Notes under the pieces: model-generated
The model's database searches: none
Told to the model about the DNA's origin: nothing
Seen by the model: only the letters and a program-made list of their open reading frames with translations
Position numbers and translations under genes: made by a program
Assembly (NCBI GenBank): GCA_021432635.1
Contig: MU270016.1
Coordinates: forward strand, 714,324-778,323
Direction: 5' to 3'
Origin: Thozetella sp. PMI_491
Taxonomy: Eukaryota > Ascomycota > Sordariomycetes > Chaetosphaeriales > Chaetosphaeriaceae
DNA length: 64,000 bases
Shown: one piece after another, positions 1 to 12,097 of the stretch
Layout of the letters: every line of letters begins with the position of its first letter
Numbering within the stretch: position 1 is the stretch's first letter

Positions 1-785
1 GTGCAAAATGCCACAAGGCATGCGCGGCGCTTGCGGTGCTGTTTTGTGTTGCCGACTCATTCAAACTCGGAAAGGTTCCAGGGTAAAATGTGAGATTAGC
101 CTTCGGAACGCCGTCTGTGAAATTTCGGAGAACTGGCATGTAATATCCGCTCACGAGCTGCCCGCTGCCAACAGGCTCCAGTGTGCCGTTCATCAGAACA
201 TCGTAGGAGAAGCCAGACTGAGTGGGTTGGTCCAAGAATAGCATGTTTACTTCATTATTCCAACTCCACGGGTTTAGGTACGTATCCTTGGAGTCAGACG
301 TCACGAAGCAAGGCCCCAGCTCTTCGAAGAGGCCGACAAGAGACGAGGCTCCTGGACCACCGTTGAGCCATATAGATAAGGGAGCACGTTCTGGTGCCTT
401 TCGTGCCTCGAAAAACCAAAAGAAACTTGGCCAGTTAGGGCAATTTTCGATATTATAAGACCCAAATCATTCTGACTTACGTGTTGATGGGATAGTCTTG
501 AACCTCACCCTCGATCCCATCATTCAATGTTCCTGGAGGAAGGTGGACATAGCCGGCGTATGACTTTACACCCGGCGTAGTCTCGCATATACCGGGCTGT
601 TATCTCGAACTTAGTTAGGGTTACGGCTCGCTAAGAATAGGAGTTTGACGCTTCCAGACCTCCTTGTAGGATATAGTCACGTTTTCATGGAACCTGGACC
701 GGAGAATTGTGACGCCTTGCGGCTCTGGAGGAAATTGCGCCAGTACAAAGCCCAGTAAACAGCTCAAGACAGTGCTTTGAAGCAT
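1..785 (-). CDS. Secreted serine carboxypeptidase, peptidase family S10 (5' part; 3' end off window)
   Basis: Serine carboxypeptidase that removes C-terminal residues from peptides, probably secreted or vacuolar. I spliced three exons: 785-660, 596-481 and 425-1, with introns 659-597 (5' site GTCTGG, branch CTAAC) and 480-426. The ATG at 785 opens a signal peptide ([17 protein letters not shown]). The mature part shows family landmarks in order: [32 protein letters not shown], the oxyanion-hole region [10 protein letters not shown] and [11 protein letters not shown]. The catalytic Ser (GESYAG), Asp and His would lie beyond base 1, so activity cannot be judged. Asn-X-Ser/Thr sites are common in the visible part, as expected for a glycosylated secreted enzyme. 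The family call is firm; the non-consensus first donor site is the least certain part of the model. Confidence 0.88.
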
Positions 786-1432
786 TGCGGAGGAGGTGAT
801 AAAGGAAGCAGTGTTCAGCCCATCGCAGGACGATATGAACCAATATGCGGGGTACCCTCCTCGCTGTTATGAACTGAACCCTTCAGGTGCCTTTCCTGTA
901 GGCGACGTGCCTAGGTGACGCGTCGGCTTTGCAGTCTTATCTCCTGGACCCACTGGAACCACATTTGGGAAGCTGGAGTTATCCACCACTCTCCAATCTT
1001 CCGTTCCCAGTCACTTGCCTATCTGAGCTTGGCTTAAGCTCACGTAAGATGCCAACCGCACTAGATTTGAAGCCTGCATAAGTTCTCCTTTCACTGGATA
1101 TTACTCTAAGCAGGTCAGGAAACATCATCTCAACCTCGACAAGTGATTCAAGGACAGGTGGAGTGTTAAAAAGAGACAAAATCTACGTAAACTACCACGC
1201 CTAGTGTTGCGTCGCGCTGAACGGCCAACGATGATAAGAACACCACGAAGTACAGTAGCCAAATGGGTTTATCGCGCTTTGTTGCCTCTACTCGAGACCG
1301 CGTTTAATTGGGGAGTCATATTGAACGCAGTAAAGTAGGTAGGATTGTCTGTTTAGGCCTCGATTCGACCGCACACAAAGCGGGATAACATACATTTATC
1401 CGGCAATGACACAGGTAGTTCGTTGGGGTATA
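786..1432. other. Intergenic, upstream of the carboxypeptidase
   Basis: About 650 bases between two minus-strand genes. It should hold the carboxypeptidase promoter and the 3' end of the VOC gene. I see no convincing gene, repeat or RNA here. Confidence 0.5.
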
Positions 1433-1831
1433 CTATTTGACCTGTTGGCCTACTTCCCAGCTGTGGCCAGCCGGGTCCACGAACGTCACCGTCTTCATGC
1501 CCCAGGGCTGGAGCTGTGGTCCCGTCAAGAGGGTGACATTTTCAGCTGCCAGCTTCGCACAAACTCCATCCAGATCATCCACCCAAATACTGATTTGGAA
1601 CCTTTTCCCCGAATCAGGTCCCCCAACAGTCGCCGGGTGAACTAGAGTCGACCCCTCAGAAGCAAGAAGAAGGTTGACGATCAGATTTTCGAACTTGACA
1701 GCGACCGAGGTAGGGTCTTCGAAGAGGACCGAGACTCCGAAAACAGACTGATAGAACGCCTTGGCGGCAGGAAGGTCCTCGACAAACAGACTTATTGCAG
1801 AGATCTTCTGGAGTGGGTTTTTGGGATCCAT
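1433..1831 (-). CDS. VOC-superfamily (glyoxalase/bleomycin-resistance fold) protein
   Basis: Intronless frame of 132 residues with a true ATG at 1831. It reads as one VOC domain: an opening beta strand plus helix (ISLFVEDLPAAKAFYQSVFG), a strand-rich centre, then FQISIWVDDLDGVCAKLAAE and the closing VTFVDPAGHSWEVGQ. That is the paired beta-alpha-beta-beta-beta layout of glyoxalase I-like and related metal-dependent proteins. Single-domain members of this size act as dimers in dioxygenases, isomerases and resistance proteins, and the sequence alone does not give the substrate. No signal peptide, so probably cytosolic. It follows the carboxypeptidase's orientation, but nothing ties them functionally. 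Confidence 0.82.
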   Translation of the reverse strand: MDPKNPLQKISAISLFVEDLPAAKAFYQSVFGVSVLFEDPTSVAVKFENLIVNLLLASEGSTLVHPATVGGPDSGKRFQISIWVDDLDGVCAKLAAENVTLLTGPQLQPWGMKTVTFVDPAGHSWEVGQQVK

Positions 1832-2319
1832 GTTGAGCTCGTGACTCTGTAAAGATGAAGGGCGAGGGATAGTTCAAGTCAACCCCGCGTTGAGACGGAC
1901 TAGAATGATGGCAATAGGCATCCAAGTGACGCTGGCCGCTAACTTGATTTTCCCCTCCTTTAGTGGCTTGTGGCTGCAGGATTTATGGCTAGGTACATAC
2001 ATCATTTGGCCCGGATCGGTCGAAAGTTGCACCGGCCTAGGTACACTAATGAGAGTTTATTTTGTAACCCTTGTGTGATCGGAAGAATATGGAGTCGAGC
2101 ACTAATACGTCATTCATTATTTGCAACATTTGTACTACCAGTGAAAATTTCCCATGGCGTGTGAATAGCTTTCACCGGCTGGAAAACATGTCTTTCGCGC
2201 TCTTGAGGCATAATGTGAATATAACTCTGTCATATAGTATTTCAAAGGTATCCCGACCAAGCTCATTTCATGTGATAGTTTGGATTCCCGGGCAGCTCTT
2301 CAGCCCTAAAGCGAGTTTG

Positions 2320-2610
2320 TCAGTTCCCTTGAAGTTTTATATTATGAAGAGGATGACTAGGCTTACATCCCTCCACTTCTTTGTTGAATAAGGTCTTGAC
2401 CGAACACTTATTCATCTTAGCGGTGTTTTGTGTCTTTTGCACACCGGTGCCGCCGCCGCAAGCGTCGAAGGCGCATGTGGAATCCATGGCCTTCTGTAGA
2501 GCATCCCCTTTCCAACCAAAAACATAATCACCATGGGTGCTATAGGGTCTCGATGCCATGGGTTGGTAGTATAGCCACACAATCGGCTCTGCGGGGAGCC
2601 AATATGACAC
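2320..2610 (-). pseudogene. C-terminal fragment of a DUF1996-like secreted protein
   Basis: A minus-strand open stretch contains PYSTHGDYVFGWKGDALQKA followed by a Cys-containing tail (MDSTCAFDACGGG, MNKCSVKTLFNKEVEGC). From memory this resembles the C-terminal end of fungal DUF1996 secreted proteins, which are normally several hundred residues long. Upstream on the same strand (to about 2720) the frame is broken by stops and the large N-terminal half is absent. I therefore call it a relic rather than a short gene. Without a database search the family call is moderate; a heavily spliced intact gene is less likely because no further DUF1996-like segment is visible. Confidence 0.42.
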
Positions 2611-4220
2611 ACTACAGGGAGCACCTGTGCCAGTGTCCTAGATCGAGCCGATGAAAGAATTCCGACGCCTTTAGAATATATTAGCCAAGTACCTTATCCA
2701 AGCCAATTGGGAGGGGCCACAAGCTCGGATCATGGTACGAAGGAGGGCCGCTGGCTGATAGAATATATTTGCCAAGTCAAAGCCATCCCTCGTATCCTAG
2801 TCTGGCTTCTAGTTAGGCAAGAAAAAAGGCAGTGCAATACTCTTATAAGGTCACCGCACCCGTAATCCCGCATGTCGCCGGACCGCCCCCACAACCCCGA
2901 GAATACCCCCGTAATCACCGGGACTGCTTCCAACTGCATCATTCTCCGCTTTCTACTTTTCCATTACACTGTTCATCACGGAGGCTTGCGTTTCTAGCCA
3001 AAAGAACATTATGAAGATAGGGTATGCGTAGCTCGTAATGATATTATTACTTGCCTGTGCGGGTGGCATAGTTCTCTGGGCGGCAAGAACAATCTGCAGA
3101 TGGTGAGACGTCTTCACTCATCCTTGATATATAGGCGGTCAATATATTATTTTTTTCTTCGTCGATTACAATACCTCAATCGACACCGCTTAGGATAGGT
3201 ACCTATGGGCTTTCCAAGCAGCTTTTTCACGTCAGCAATCAGAACGCCTACCCCCAGTGCCCAACAACCTGTCGCTCTTGCGCGGCCTCTACGACCACTT
3301 CCACGTCACAAAGCAGTTAATAATGGACTGCAATAGGCTTCAACAGAGGATGGCTGGATAGAAAAGGGTTGCAGATCGATTTATATCAAGAAAATTTATA
3401 TATTGAGCGTGCTTTGCTCTCTCACTGTTTCCTTGCTGTTTATTGAGTCTGAAGACAGCCCTCCTAGAGCGGGTCCTTTTATTCTTGGCTATTATACAGT
3501 AACTTACAAACGCACTGCCATGGTATATCTACCAAATATCAAGTAGGTGAGGCTGTGGCCGATGTATTCCTGTATCATTGGCTTGTTTAGCTGCCGGCTT
3601 TTGCTTTAGCTACCGAGCTACTAGCTTCTTCTTCGGCAATTTAATCTGGACAACCATGCCACTACTGTCTCCCTGGTGGGTTTAACATTCCTTCCTCCTG
3701 GGATGGTTTCGCAGCCACTAATGGACCACAAATTCTTTCCTAGGTCACGATTCAACTCACGAAGAGTTGCCATCGCTGTCTGTCGAGATTTGGATGCACG
3801 GGCACTCTGTAAGCTAGAGTCTTGGCTGACAATGGACAACGAAAGAGCGGCTAGCAGCTTGGCCTGAGCAGGGGTTGAAAGGATGCACTGCCAAGCTTCG
3901 GATTTGTCTCGTCGCGCTCTAATGATCGACAAAAGTTGTGGATTAGAGCTACCACGCGTAAAGAGTGCGCCAAGTAAGCGCCTGACAGGTCAACGCTAAC
4001 CCCTCAACCCCCTGTATCTCACAGGGGGCGGGTCATCGCCGGGTAGAGACGTCCGAATCCCCTACGATGCTACAGCAAGAGCGGGCCCTGGCCGTGTTTT
4101 TGATAAGACTTGGACCGTGCTCTCCAATCTCACCCAGAAACGCGAAGCGTGAGAAAATCTCACGCATCTTCGCCGAATTCTTCCAGCCCAGGATGCAAAA
4201 TCGGCGCTGAGGTAGTCACC
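2611..4220. other. Intergenic, no gene supported
   Basis: About 1.6 kb upstream of the potassium transporter, with moderate A/T content and short open frames only. A 103-codon minus frame near 3621-3932 begins with TTG, not ATG, and shows no recognisable domain. I see no RNA gene or clear repeat. The proximal part should hold the transporter promoter. Confidence 0.45.
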
Positions 4221-6645
4221 ATGCAGCTTCAGCGGTGGGAGGAATTCCAGGCCCGGTGCCTCGATACCCTGATGCCCGCTGTGGCCCTCATTAGGCCCTA
4301 CCTGCCGCCCATCAACTACATCACATTACACTATGCGTACTTCATTGGCACAACGATCGTGGCCACGCTCATCTTTTGGGGTACTTCGGCGCCGGCTTAC
4401 AGCATCGGCTGGTGGGATAGCATGTTCATGGTCATGTCGGCCTTGACCGCGTCGGGTCTCAACACGGTCAACGTTAGCCAACTAACGACATTCCAGCAAG
4501 TCGAGCTGTGCATCCTCATGATGATGGGGAGCCAAGTTCTTGTCTCGTATTTTACGGTTGCGTTTCGAAAGCATGTCTTCGAGAAGCGTTTCGAGGATAT
4601 CGTGGAGTCGGAGAGAGAGAGACGAAAGAAGGTGACAGATACTGGCGCGGTGGTCGGGATGACGGGTGCCCTGTTCGGGCTGCAGGTTATGTCATCCTTC
4701 GGCAAGGAGAAGGCGCATAATAAGCCGTCGCCCTCGAGCCGCATAATGGATCTGCCATCACCAACTGCGAGGAATCTCCCTTCGCGAGAGGCGGCGATTC
4801 CTAGAAGCGAGATTGAACACGATGTCTCTTCGGGAGATGAGAGGCACCACCAACAACACATTGGATTCCTCGAGCCCGTTAAGGGGGCCAACGCCTTTGG
4901 AGAAACGGGTCACTCGGCAACAACTGGGCACTCCATCTACACCACCCAATCTCACCAAAGCGTATCCACGAGGCGACGGCCCCAAACTGCGGAATCAAAG
5001 TCACCGGAGGGTTTCAACGTCCAGACGTTCCTAAAAGAACAAAGACGCAATATCGGGAGGAACGGGCAGTTCTTCAATCTAACCTCCGACCAGCGAGATT
5101 ATCTCGGCGGCGTCGAGTACCGCTCTCTTAAATTTCTATCTGTATTTGTCTTGGCCTACTTCATTCTTTGGCAACTTTTCGGTGCCATCGCCCTTGGCGC
5201 CTGGATGTCGGTCTACGGAGTGGACGCCGCCGCCCTCAACGCGCAGAACCCGTGGTGGGCGGGCATATTTCTGGCCATTTCGGCGTACAACAACGCCGGC
5301 TTCACTCTCTTGGACGCCGGATTTTTGCCATTTCAGTCCTCCTATTTCCTCCTCGTCGTCGTTACACTCCTGTCGCTGGCTGGGCCAGCATCATTCCCTG
5401 TTGTCATGCGGTTTTTAATATGGACGATGTCGTCCCTGCTGACTCTCTTCTCTAACGGAGAAGAGTATAGCACGTGGAAAGAAGGGTTCGATTTCGTACT
5501 CAAATTCCCTCGCCGCGTTTACACTAGCCTGTTTCCCGCTAGGGACACCTGGCTCTTTGCGCTTACTTTTGGCGGCCTTGTTGTCGCGGATTGGATCCTC
5601 ATTCTCGTTCTCAGCATTGGAAATCCTGTCATGGATGCAATTCCCATCGGCCAGCGAATTTTTGATGCTCTTTTCCAAGGATTCTGTAAGTTTTTGCTCG
5701 ATTGGTGGCATCATATTGCGGAAGAAAGCATGCATTGACGATTTGCCTCCTCAAACAGCTATTCCTTCAGGAGGATACGCTATCGTATCGCCATCGTCCA
5801 TGTACTTTGACATCCAAGTGCTTTGGCTGGTCATGTACTATGTCGCGGCCTACCCCCATATCATCACCATGCGAAACTCTAATGTCTACGAGGAACGATC
5901 TCTGGGCATATATGAGGGAGACCAAACAGAGGAGGAACAACTCCACTCCGCATCTAGCAGTATCCTGGCCGTAGATGTAGATGCCGACGTTCCCGATCCA
6001 AATCGATTTCCGTCTATGGCCAATGGGAGGAGTTGGGATACCGCCTCACGAGCACCGTCTATCAAGAAACTTTATGCGGTCGGTCGAAGCGGCACAGCAT
6101 TCGTAGGGCGTCAGCTACAGCGCCGCATGACTGCCTTTCAAGGCGTCGGTGTGGCCCCTGCGCCACGATCATCCCAGCCGAAGCCCCTTCGCCGAGCGGC
6201 AACAATTGATTTTGGGCGAGCCTCGATACACTCGCTCCACCAACACCCCCCCGCTGGGCCGCCGAGTCTTGTTTCGCAACAAGTGCGTGGCCAGCTCAGT
6301 CATGACTTGTGGTGGGTCGCCCTTGCACTGTTTTTAATCACGCTCATCGAAACACGCCATTCCCTCATCGATCCCGTGACATATAGTGTCTTCAATATCC
6401 TATTCGAGATCGTCTCGGGTTACACCAATATCGGTATCAGTATCGGGCTCCCCGATCAGAGCTACAGTTTCAGCGGGGGCATGTACACCGGCAGCAAGAT
6501 TGTCATGATTCTGGTGATGCTGCGGGGTCGGCACAGGGGTCTACCTGTTGCACTCGATCGTGCCGTTCGGCTGCCGGGGAAGAAGCTTGCCGAGTATGAG
6601 GAGGAGGATGCTGAGAGACGGAGCCTGTCGGCATTTTTGCATTAG
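4221..6645 (+). CDS. Trk/HKT-type potassium transporter (TRK1-like)
   Basis: Plasma-membrane potassium uptake protein of the fungal Trk family. Exons 4221-5685 and 5759-6645 (intron 5686-5758, GTAAGT...CAG) give 783 residues. I start at ATG 4221 (MQLQRWEEFQ) because the frame upstream of it has no ATG. Four pore-loop/filter segments are recognisable: TASGLNTVN (about residues 77-84), YNNAGFTLLDAGF, FSIPSGGYAIV across the splice, and GYTNIGISIGLP. The hydrophilic cytosolic loop after the first M-P-M unit is long and Ser/Arg rich, as in yeast Trk1, and a second long loop follows the third unit. The C-terminus carries the family hallmark RGRHRGLPVALDRAV. Length is within the fungal Trk range. 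No neighbour shares the function. Confidence 0.93.
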
Positions 6646-7469
6646 TTTGCATTAGACTGCAAACCAAGAACGAAGCTCCGAAATCTAGACTCTGGCTGCA
6701 GTTATTGGCTGTCATGTATGACTTAGAAGTTGGACCTCGCCGGGATGTAATTCTAGGTAGGTTTGACTAACGCGGTACAAACTCTAGTGTCAGAGAGGAT
6801 TTTCAACGCTAAATATCCCATTATGTCTATGATTCATAGCTTTCAGATCTAAATTCTTCATCGAAGCGAAGCCTTGGCATCTCTACCTCAACCCAACCAA
6901 CCAGAATAGTGCATACTTTCATATGAAGGTAACGGTGGGATTGATGTTGGTGTGGGCTTGTTCGTTGACTTGGCCTTGACCACTGGCACCGTCCTCCCGC
7001 CTCTAAAACCTAGAATGGCATGACGGAACGTTTAGAAGCATGGCGATTTAGATATTATGATAGTACCTTAACGGAACGGTATTGCGGCTTGGATATAACG
7101 TAATTGTTGCAAACCCCCTTTTCCCTTAGAATAAGGGTAATTAAGTTGTATCGCCCTCGCATTCGCATTTGTATATTAGTAGATAGCGTACTGTTTTTGT
7201 GGTTGACCATCCCTAGGACGCTGAGGCGGAGCGGTCCACACATACCAAAGCCGGTGCTGATTGGCCCGACTTTAACCGATCGCGAAAACGACCACGACGC
7301 CCCACGAAGGAGCGATGACGTATTCCGGCTGTACTGCGCCTCTATTCGGGTGCTTTGTCAGTCCGGCACTGGCAATCGCGGAGCTATAAAGCCCAGCGCT
7401 TGGCGCCAAATAGTGGACTAAGCTTTTGTCCAGTACCTCCCCATTTCCTTAGCTCTGACGCCCTTGAAC
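6646..7469. other. Intergenic between the Trk transporter and the Tvp38-like gene
   Basis: About 820 bases with no supported gene. The distal end contains the promoter of the following gene, including a TATA-like box listed separately. Confidence 0.5.
7385..7390 (+). promoter_or_regulatory. TATA-like box upstream of the Tvp38-like gene
   Basis: TATAAA lies 80 bases before the ATG at 7470, a plausible core-promoter distance for a fungal gene. Position and sequence are the only evidence. Confidence 0.4.
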
Positions 7470-8895
7470 ATGTATAGCCATCCGCCACCAACAAATGCTC
7501 CTCGCTACGCTCCGAATGAAGAGAGTATCCCCCATAGCGACATCAATACCAGCTACAATCCTCAGGTGCTTCCGCCTTTTCAGGCACTTTCTCACAATAC
7601 CCCGGCTAGCAATTATTCGGAACCGGTCGCAAAACCGATTACCGCGCATTCGACCACATCCGATCAACTTTCATCAGCCTACCCTCAGAATTCCAATCGT
7701 TACGAATACGCCTCTTCCGCGCCTGCCCAAAGCTATGGCAACACCTCTCCATCCAACCCTGCCACCCTGCTCTCATACCTACGGAATCTGAATGAGAAAG
7801 ACAAGAAGAGACTTTACTGGTATGGATGACCCAGAGCGCGTAGGATGCATTTTCAAAAATCGTCGCAGCTGCTCACCGCACCAGGATTGCGGCATTCGTT
7901 GTCGTCGGAACCATATTGCTCATCCTCTTCGAAGTCTACCGAAGCGATTTCGAGACATGGATACAGCCAGCGACGCGTTGGCTGACTGCCCACGACTCGT
8001 GGTCTTGGACAATTCCAACCGTTGTATTGATTATCCTGAGCTTCCCGCCGCTATTTGGTCATGAGATTGTGATGCTTTTTGTCGGCGTATGTAACGACAG
8101 AAAAGCCTAGCGCGAAGTAGAGTGAGATGCTGATGCTCCAAACAGCTTGCGTATCCCATCGCGGTAGGTATCGGAATTTCTTGCGCTGGTGCTATTCTGG
8201 GCGAGGCGGCTTGTTTGTAGGTCTTGGCTGCAGTGCTTCCCCCAACTTTCGCCACGGTCGATTACTTACCAGTATGAACAGTGTTGTATTCAAGTACTTC
8301 TTTACTTCGTATGTCGACAAGAAGATTGCGCAGAGCGTGAGATGGGCGGCTACGGCTAGGATTTCCCAAGAGGCCGGCTTTCGAGGCGTCTTGATTATCC
8401 GTTACAGCATTGTCCCTCCGCGTATGTGCTCGCTCGATCTTCCTTATGAGGAAAGCTTCTGACGGCTACCAGATCTTGCCAACCCCCTTTTTTCATGCAC
8501 AGGTATGCCCTTTTGGCTCTACATGAGTACAGTTATTCTGTCTCTGCCAAAGACGATCATCTTCGTCATTCTCTCGTCGCCCGACTTGCAGAATTCAACC
8601 GGTGCTAAAGTTGGAAAATACGCTGCCATTACAGTGTTGGTTATCATTACCAGTATGCATCATACCCCGCAGATCGATATCAACTGTCAGTTCTAACCAC
8701 TTGATCGTAGTATTTGCATCCCGATGGATCGGAAGGAAAAGTCGTGTCATGATCAAGCAGATTGAAGCGGAGCGGGCCAGAGCGCATGGCGATGACGAAA
8801 CACAGGAGATGCTGAGGGGCGAGATGAATTCTCGGGAAGGACTCGCAAGCCGGGGCTATGAGATGGGGCGGTTCCATCAGAATGATTCGGTCTAA
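7470..8895 (+). CDS. Tvp38/TMEM64-family (VTT domain) Golgi membrane protein
   Basis: Integral membrane protein of the SNARE-associated Golgi (VTT/DedA-like) family, similar to yeast Tvp38, which sits in late Golgi vesicles. Six exons (7470-7819, 7885-8086, 8146-8216, 8273-8421, 8503-8652, 8711-8895) join without a frame break to 368 residues. The first 110 residues are Pro/Ser/Asn-rich and probably disordered. Membrane segments follow: AAFVVVGTILLILFEVY, TIPTVVLIILSFPPLFGHE, AVGIGISCAGAILGE, and two near MPFWLYMSTVILSLPK and GKYAAITVLVIITIF. The conserved core contains YPIAVGIGISCAGAILGEAA and EAGFRGVLIIRYSIVPP, typical of the VTT domain. The C-terminal tail is charged (IEAERARAHGDDE). The start ATG lies in cttgaacATG. 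The family call is good; the exact organelle is inferred from the family. Confidence 0.85.
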
Positions 8896-9341
8896 ATGTG
8901 CTCAGCTGAGCATAACTTGATAAGTGGGCCGGGTAAGCTCCTATGCGCGCACCACTAAGCCAAACAACACCGAAAACCTGCGAGTCACGACGGAAGCCGG
9001 GTGGCAGCCAGGCCCCCAAGGCCACAGGATATAGCCAAGCCTATCGCACGAAGGCTAGAGAACCGCTTGCAAGAGCGCTGGTAAAAGCCCAGGAAAATAG
9101 CCCGAAAAGCACCGGCGGCGACACTAAGACGCTTAAGGGGACGGGTCAACGGCGAGTCTGCCGTGGGCTATTGTAAGGATGAAGGTTCTCTCGGATCTAA
9201 AGTCCTCATTATACTTCCAGAAGAAGCATACCTAGGCCGTTCTAGACCCAGCAACGGAGATTCCATATTCTTGCACTACTAGTAGTAGGACTACTCGAAT
9301 ACACACGTATAAGAGAGATAAGGCAACATTAGACCCGGGAG
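8896..9341. other. Convergent intergenic region
   Basis: Between the 3' ends of the Tvp38-like gene and the MFS transporter. A 77-codon Lys/Arg-rich open frame exists here but has no recognisable domain and I do not call it a gene. Confidence 0.45.
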
Positions 9342-11605
9342 CTAAGCCAGGCCGTTCCTCTTAAATAGATTTTGCTCTTGGATCCAGATCCTATACGATC
9401 GGCCCCTATAGTAAAAGAGAATGGTCGATGCATATACGACTATATTTATCGAGGCAACTGTTCAGATCGTTAGTATGTCTATCCAGAGCCAGCGTTAGCG
9501 TTGAGACGGTTAGACTTACCGATGAAGTAAACCGCCATCATGCCATTAAGAACGATCCAGTCGTTAATAAACCAGGTCCATGCCCACGCAAAGACAGACT
9601 TAACTACCGAGACCGTGATCATAAGCTCACCTGCAAGCTCCTTATGGCAGTCGAGCGCATATGTCATAGAGAGATTGCATCCGATCTGGGCACCAATCGA
9701 CAATACACAGAAACCGGCTATTGGACCGATCCAGTGTGTCTGGTAATGGTAGCATGGTCCGGCGATACAGACACCCACAAATGTGAGGAGGGCAGCTAGG
9801 CCGGCGACGGGAAGACGCATCTCTGGTTCCATGATACCATTGTTTCGACGGGTATAATAGAGAGCAATTTTGTCGCCCAATGGTCCGCACAAATATGTCC
9901 CAACGAGACTAATGTAATATTTGTTCAGCATGAGGCATTGTGTGCATAGAGACAGGTTATTGCTTACCTTCCGACAAATGGGGATAAGAACACTAGCCCC
10001 TGTTCTGACGAACTAAAAGCATAGGGACTAGCGGATGATACGGTTAACGAGTCGAATAGTGGATGTGCGGGAGATTCAGTGAACTTACGGTGGAGCAAAG
10101 AGTTGCGCGATTGTCAAGGCCAGAACGATGTTCCAGGCTGAAGAATTGTCAGATATCCTTCCCATGTATCCTGATGGAGTTTTCATGTCTTACTCAGAGC
10201 CATCCCGTAGACTAAGCATGCCCAAAGCACGGTTGGACTAGGCAGATCGTCAGCTAAAGCCAAGAAGAGCATCTGCTCAATGAGAGACGTACTATGCGCA
10301 AAGAACAAAGGGTCTGAGAAATACTTTTCGAAGCGAAACATTCGGGTTAGATGATACTTTGCTCCAGAGTTTCAAGGACTGGATGTAAGTGACGGGCAGA
10401 ATCTCTACCACGGCGGAGCCGGTATTGCAAGACTCTAACGCCATTGGGGTATCTGCATCCTCTTTTGGCAGCTGCACAGCATTTTTTGGTGTCGTCCCAT
10501 TACTATCCTCTATAGAGATCGATCGGCTGCTTCCAGATGTCGACGTTATGCTCGGCCGTGGGCCATAGTAGGCGGTCTCGGGCATGAAAAATAGCATAGT
10601 TAGAAAGTTCCCGAAGAGTGCGAATGCTACGATAAAGAATGCCCTGAAGAACAAGAGATGATTAGTACATGAATGGGCTGGTTAGAAGGATAGTAATAGA
10701 GGGCTTACCAGTTCATCCCAAGATCCTGGATGATGAAGGCTGACATGACAGGGCCAATTTCGTATCCAGCAAGAAGACATAACCCATAGAGACTAATCTT
10801 TTCTCCTCGGTTGTGGAGGAAAAACATATCCGTCACGGTAGAGGGCACAAGAGCTTCGACAGGCCCTGCAAAGAGACCAGCAAAGGCCCTTGCAGCGAAA
10901 AAAGATGCGAAGGTCGTCTTTGCGGCACTGTATGTGGACATCTGTCAGATATCGTAACGATCAAATACAAGCAAGGATGATGACCTACACTCCAAGCCAG
11001 ACACAGCCAAATCCCATAGCAAGTGCTGAAAGTAGCAGGGCTGGCCGTCTTCCGTACTTCACAGAGAGTGGCTGGAGACAATGAGTTATGCGCCCGATCT
11101 TGGGTTTGCAGAAGTACTCACCATCATGATGATCGTTGAGAGGCCAGAGGCAAGAAGATAGATCCCGGCTGCCCAGGAGAGTTGCGAGATGCTGATGCCA
11201 TAGAATTCGGCCTGTTGCACCATTCCTAAAGCTATTAGCACGCCTTGATATCCATATAACTGCGAGCGTATGTATAAGTACCTCCAGACATGATCGGGCC
11301 AATAATACTACCAAGAAAACTATAAGCGAGTCCATGAATAAACACCTTAGCAGATTTAGTTCGCTGAATACCGCAGGGAGTAGAACTTATCTACTCACAA
11401 TCCATTTCTTCGCTGGTGACCACCGCAGGGGGTCATTTGGATCATTCAAGGATGGCTGAGGGATAAGAATAATGCGGCCGTCACCGCCGCTAGCATATTG
11501 TATGTTGCCCTTGCCCTGGCTAGGATGCTCATCAATGAGAAGCTCAGTGCCGGGTACGGTTTCGAGCATCTTCTCATGGTTTTTGTCTGCCATGGTGCCT
11601 GGCAT
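9342..11605 (-). CDS. MFS transporter (12-TM drug/solute type)
   Basis: Major facilitator superfamily transporter of the fungal group whose N-terminus reads LNDPNDPLRWSPAKKW. Eleven exons (11605-11399, 11345-11282, 11225-11122, 11071-10991, 10941-10709, 10643-10293, 10237-10194, 10137-10089, 10027-9968, 9908-9520, 9457-9342) join to 565 residues. Landmarks: VKYGRRPALLLSALAMGFG (MFS signature loop), a central loop after FFMPETAYYGPRPS with a Ser-rich stretch, and LVGTYLCGPLGDKIALYYTR in the second half. The last exon adds VASINIVVYASTILFYYRGR, the final membrane helix. The exon 4 donor (GTGTAG) is weak. The gene starts head-to-head with the Baeyer-Villiger monooxygenase, 492 bases apart, suggesting shared control. 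Substrate unknown; import of a carbon source or export of a product both fit. ATG 11593 (MADKNHEK) is an alternative start. Confidence 0.9.
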
Positions 11606-12097
11606 CGTGAAAGAAGGCCAAGGAGGTGGTCTAGTGACAGTCCCGTCACAGTGGCCAAGTTTGCAAGACTGATATATAATGATATAGGAAGAGATCGCGT
11701 ATCTGTGGGTTCAAGCGACGCGATAGAATGAGGTTGCAGAGCGGGGTGAATGCTCAGATGCAGCAGTATATGAAGCTTTGAACCCCCCCTGCACCTATGG
11801 GGTTTGTTACTGGCATCCTTGGCACAACCATGAATCAGCCAATCAGCGCGACTGCCGATATCATCCGCCTAGCTTCGCCTAGCTCCAGATAATACGGCGC
11901 GACGCCGAACGGGAGCTGTAGGCAATCGTAGCCCGTGATGAACGGATGGCCGACGCGAATTGTGCCTATCATGTCATATCAGCAAAACAAGATCTTATTT
12001 ATATGTGCGCAGCGCTAGGTGCTTATCGTTAGCACTCGCAGCTGACAATCAGAGCCACTACCCGTCTTCCAAAATTCTACCCCAGCTTCCAAACACC
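11606..12097. promoter_or_regulatory. Shared divergent promoter of the MFS transporter and the BVMO
   Basis: These 492 bases separate two start codons pointing away from each other, so both promoters must lie here. The inner part (about 11880-11960) is G/C-rich. I could not identify a defined operator; paired CGG/CCG triplets, as bound by Zn2Cys6 regulators, would be the site to look for. Confidence 0.5.

Noticed and set aside
8..458. Short plus-strand open frames at the window start
   Set aside because: They overlap, in antisense, the spliced serine carboxypeptidase, whose protein motifs are unambiguous.
3621..3932. 103-codon minus-strand open frame
   Set aside because: It starts with TTG, has no recognisable domain and no splice-linked partner.
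8943..9176. 77-codon Lys/Arg-rich open frame
   Set aside because: It lies between convergent genes, has low-complexity composition and no domain.
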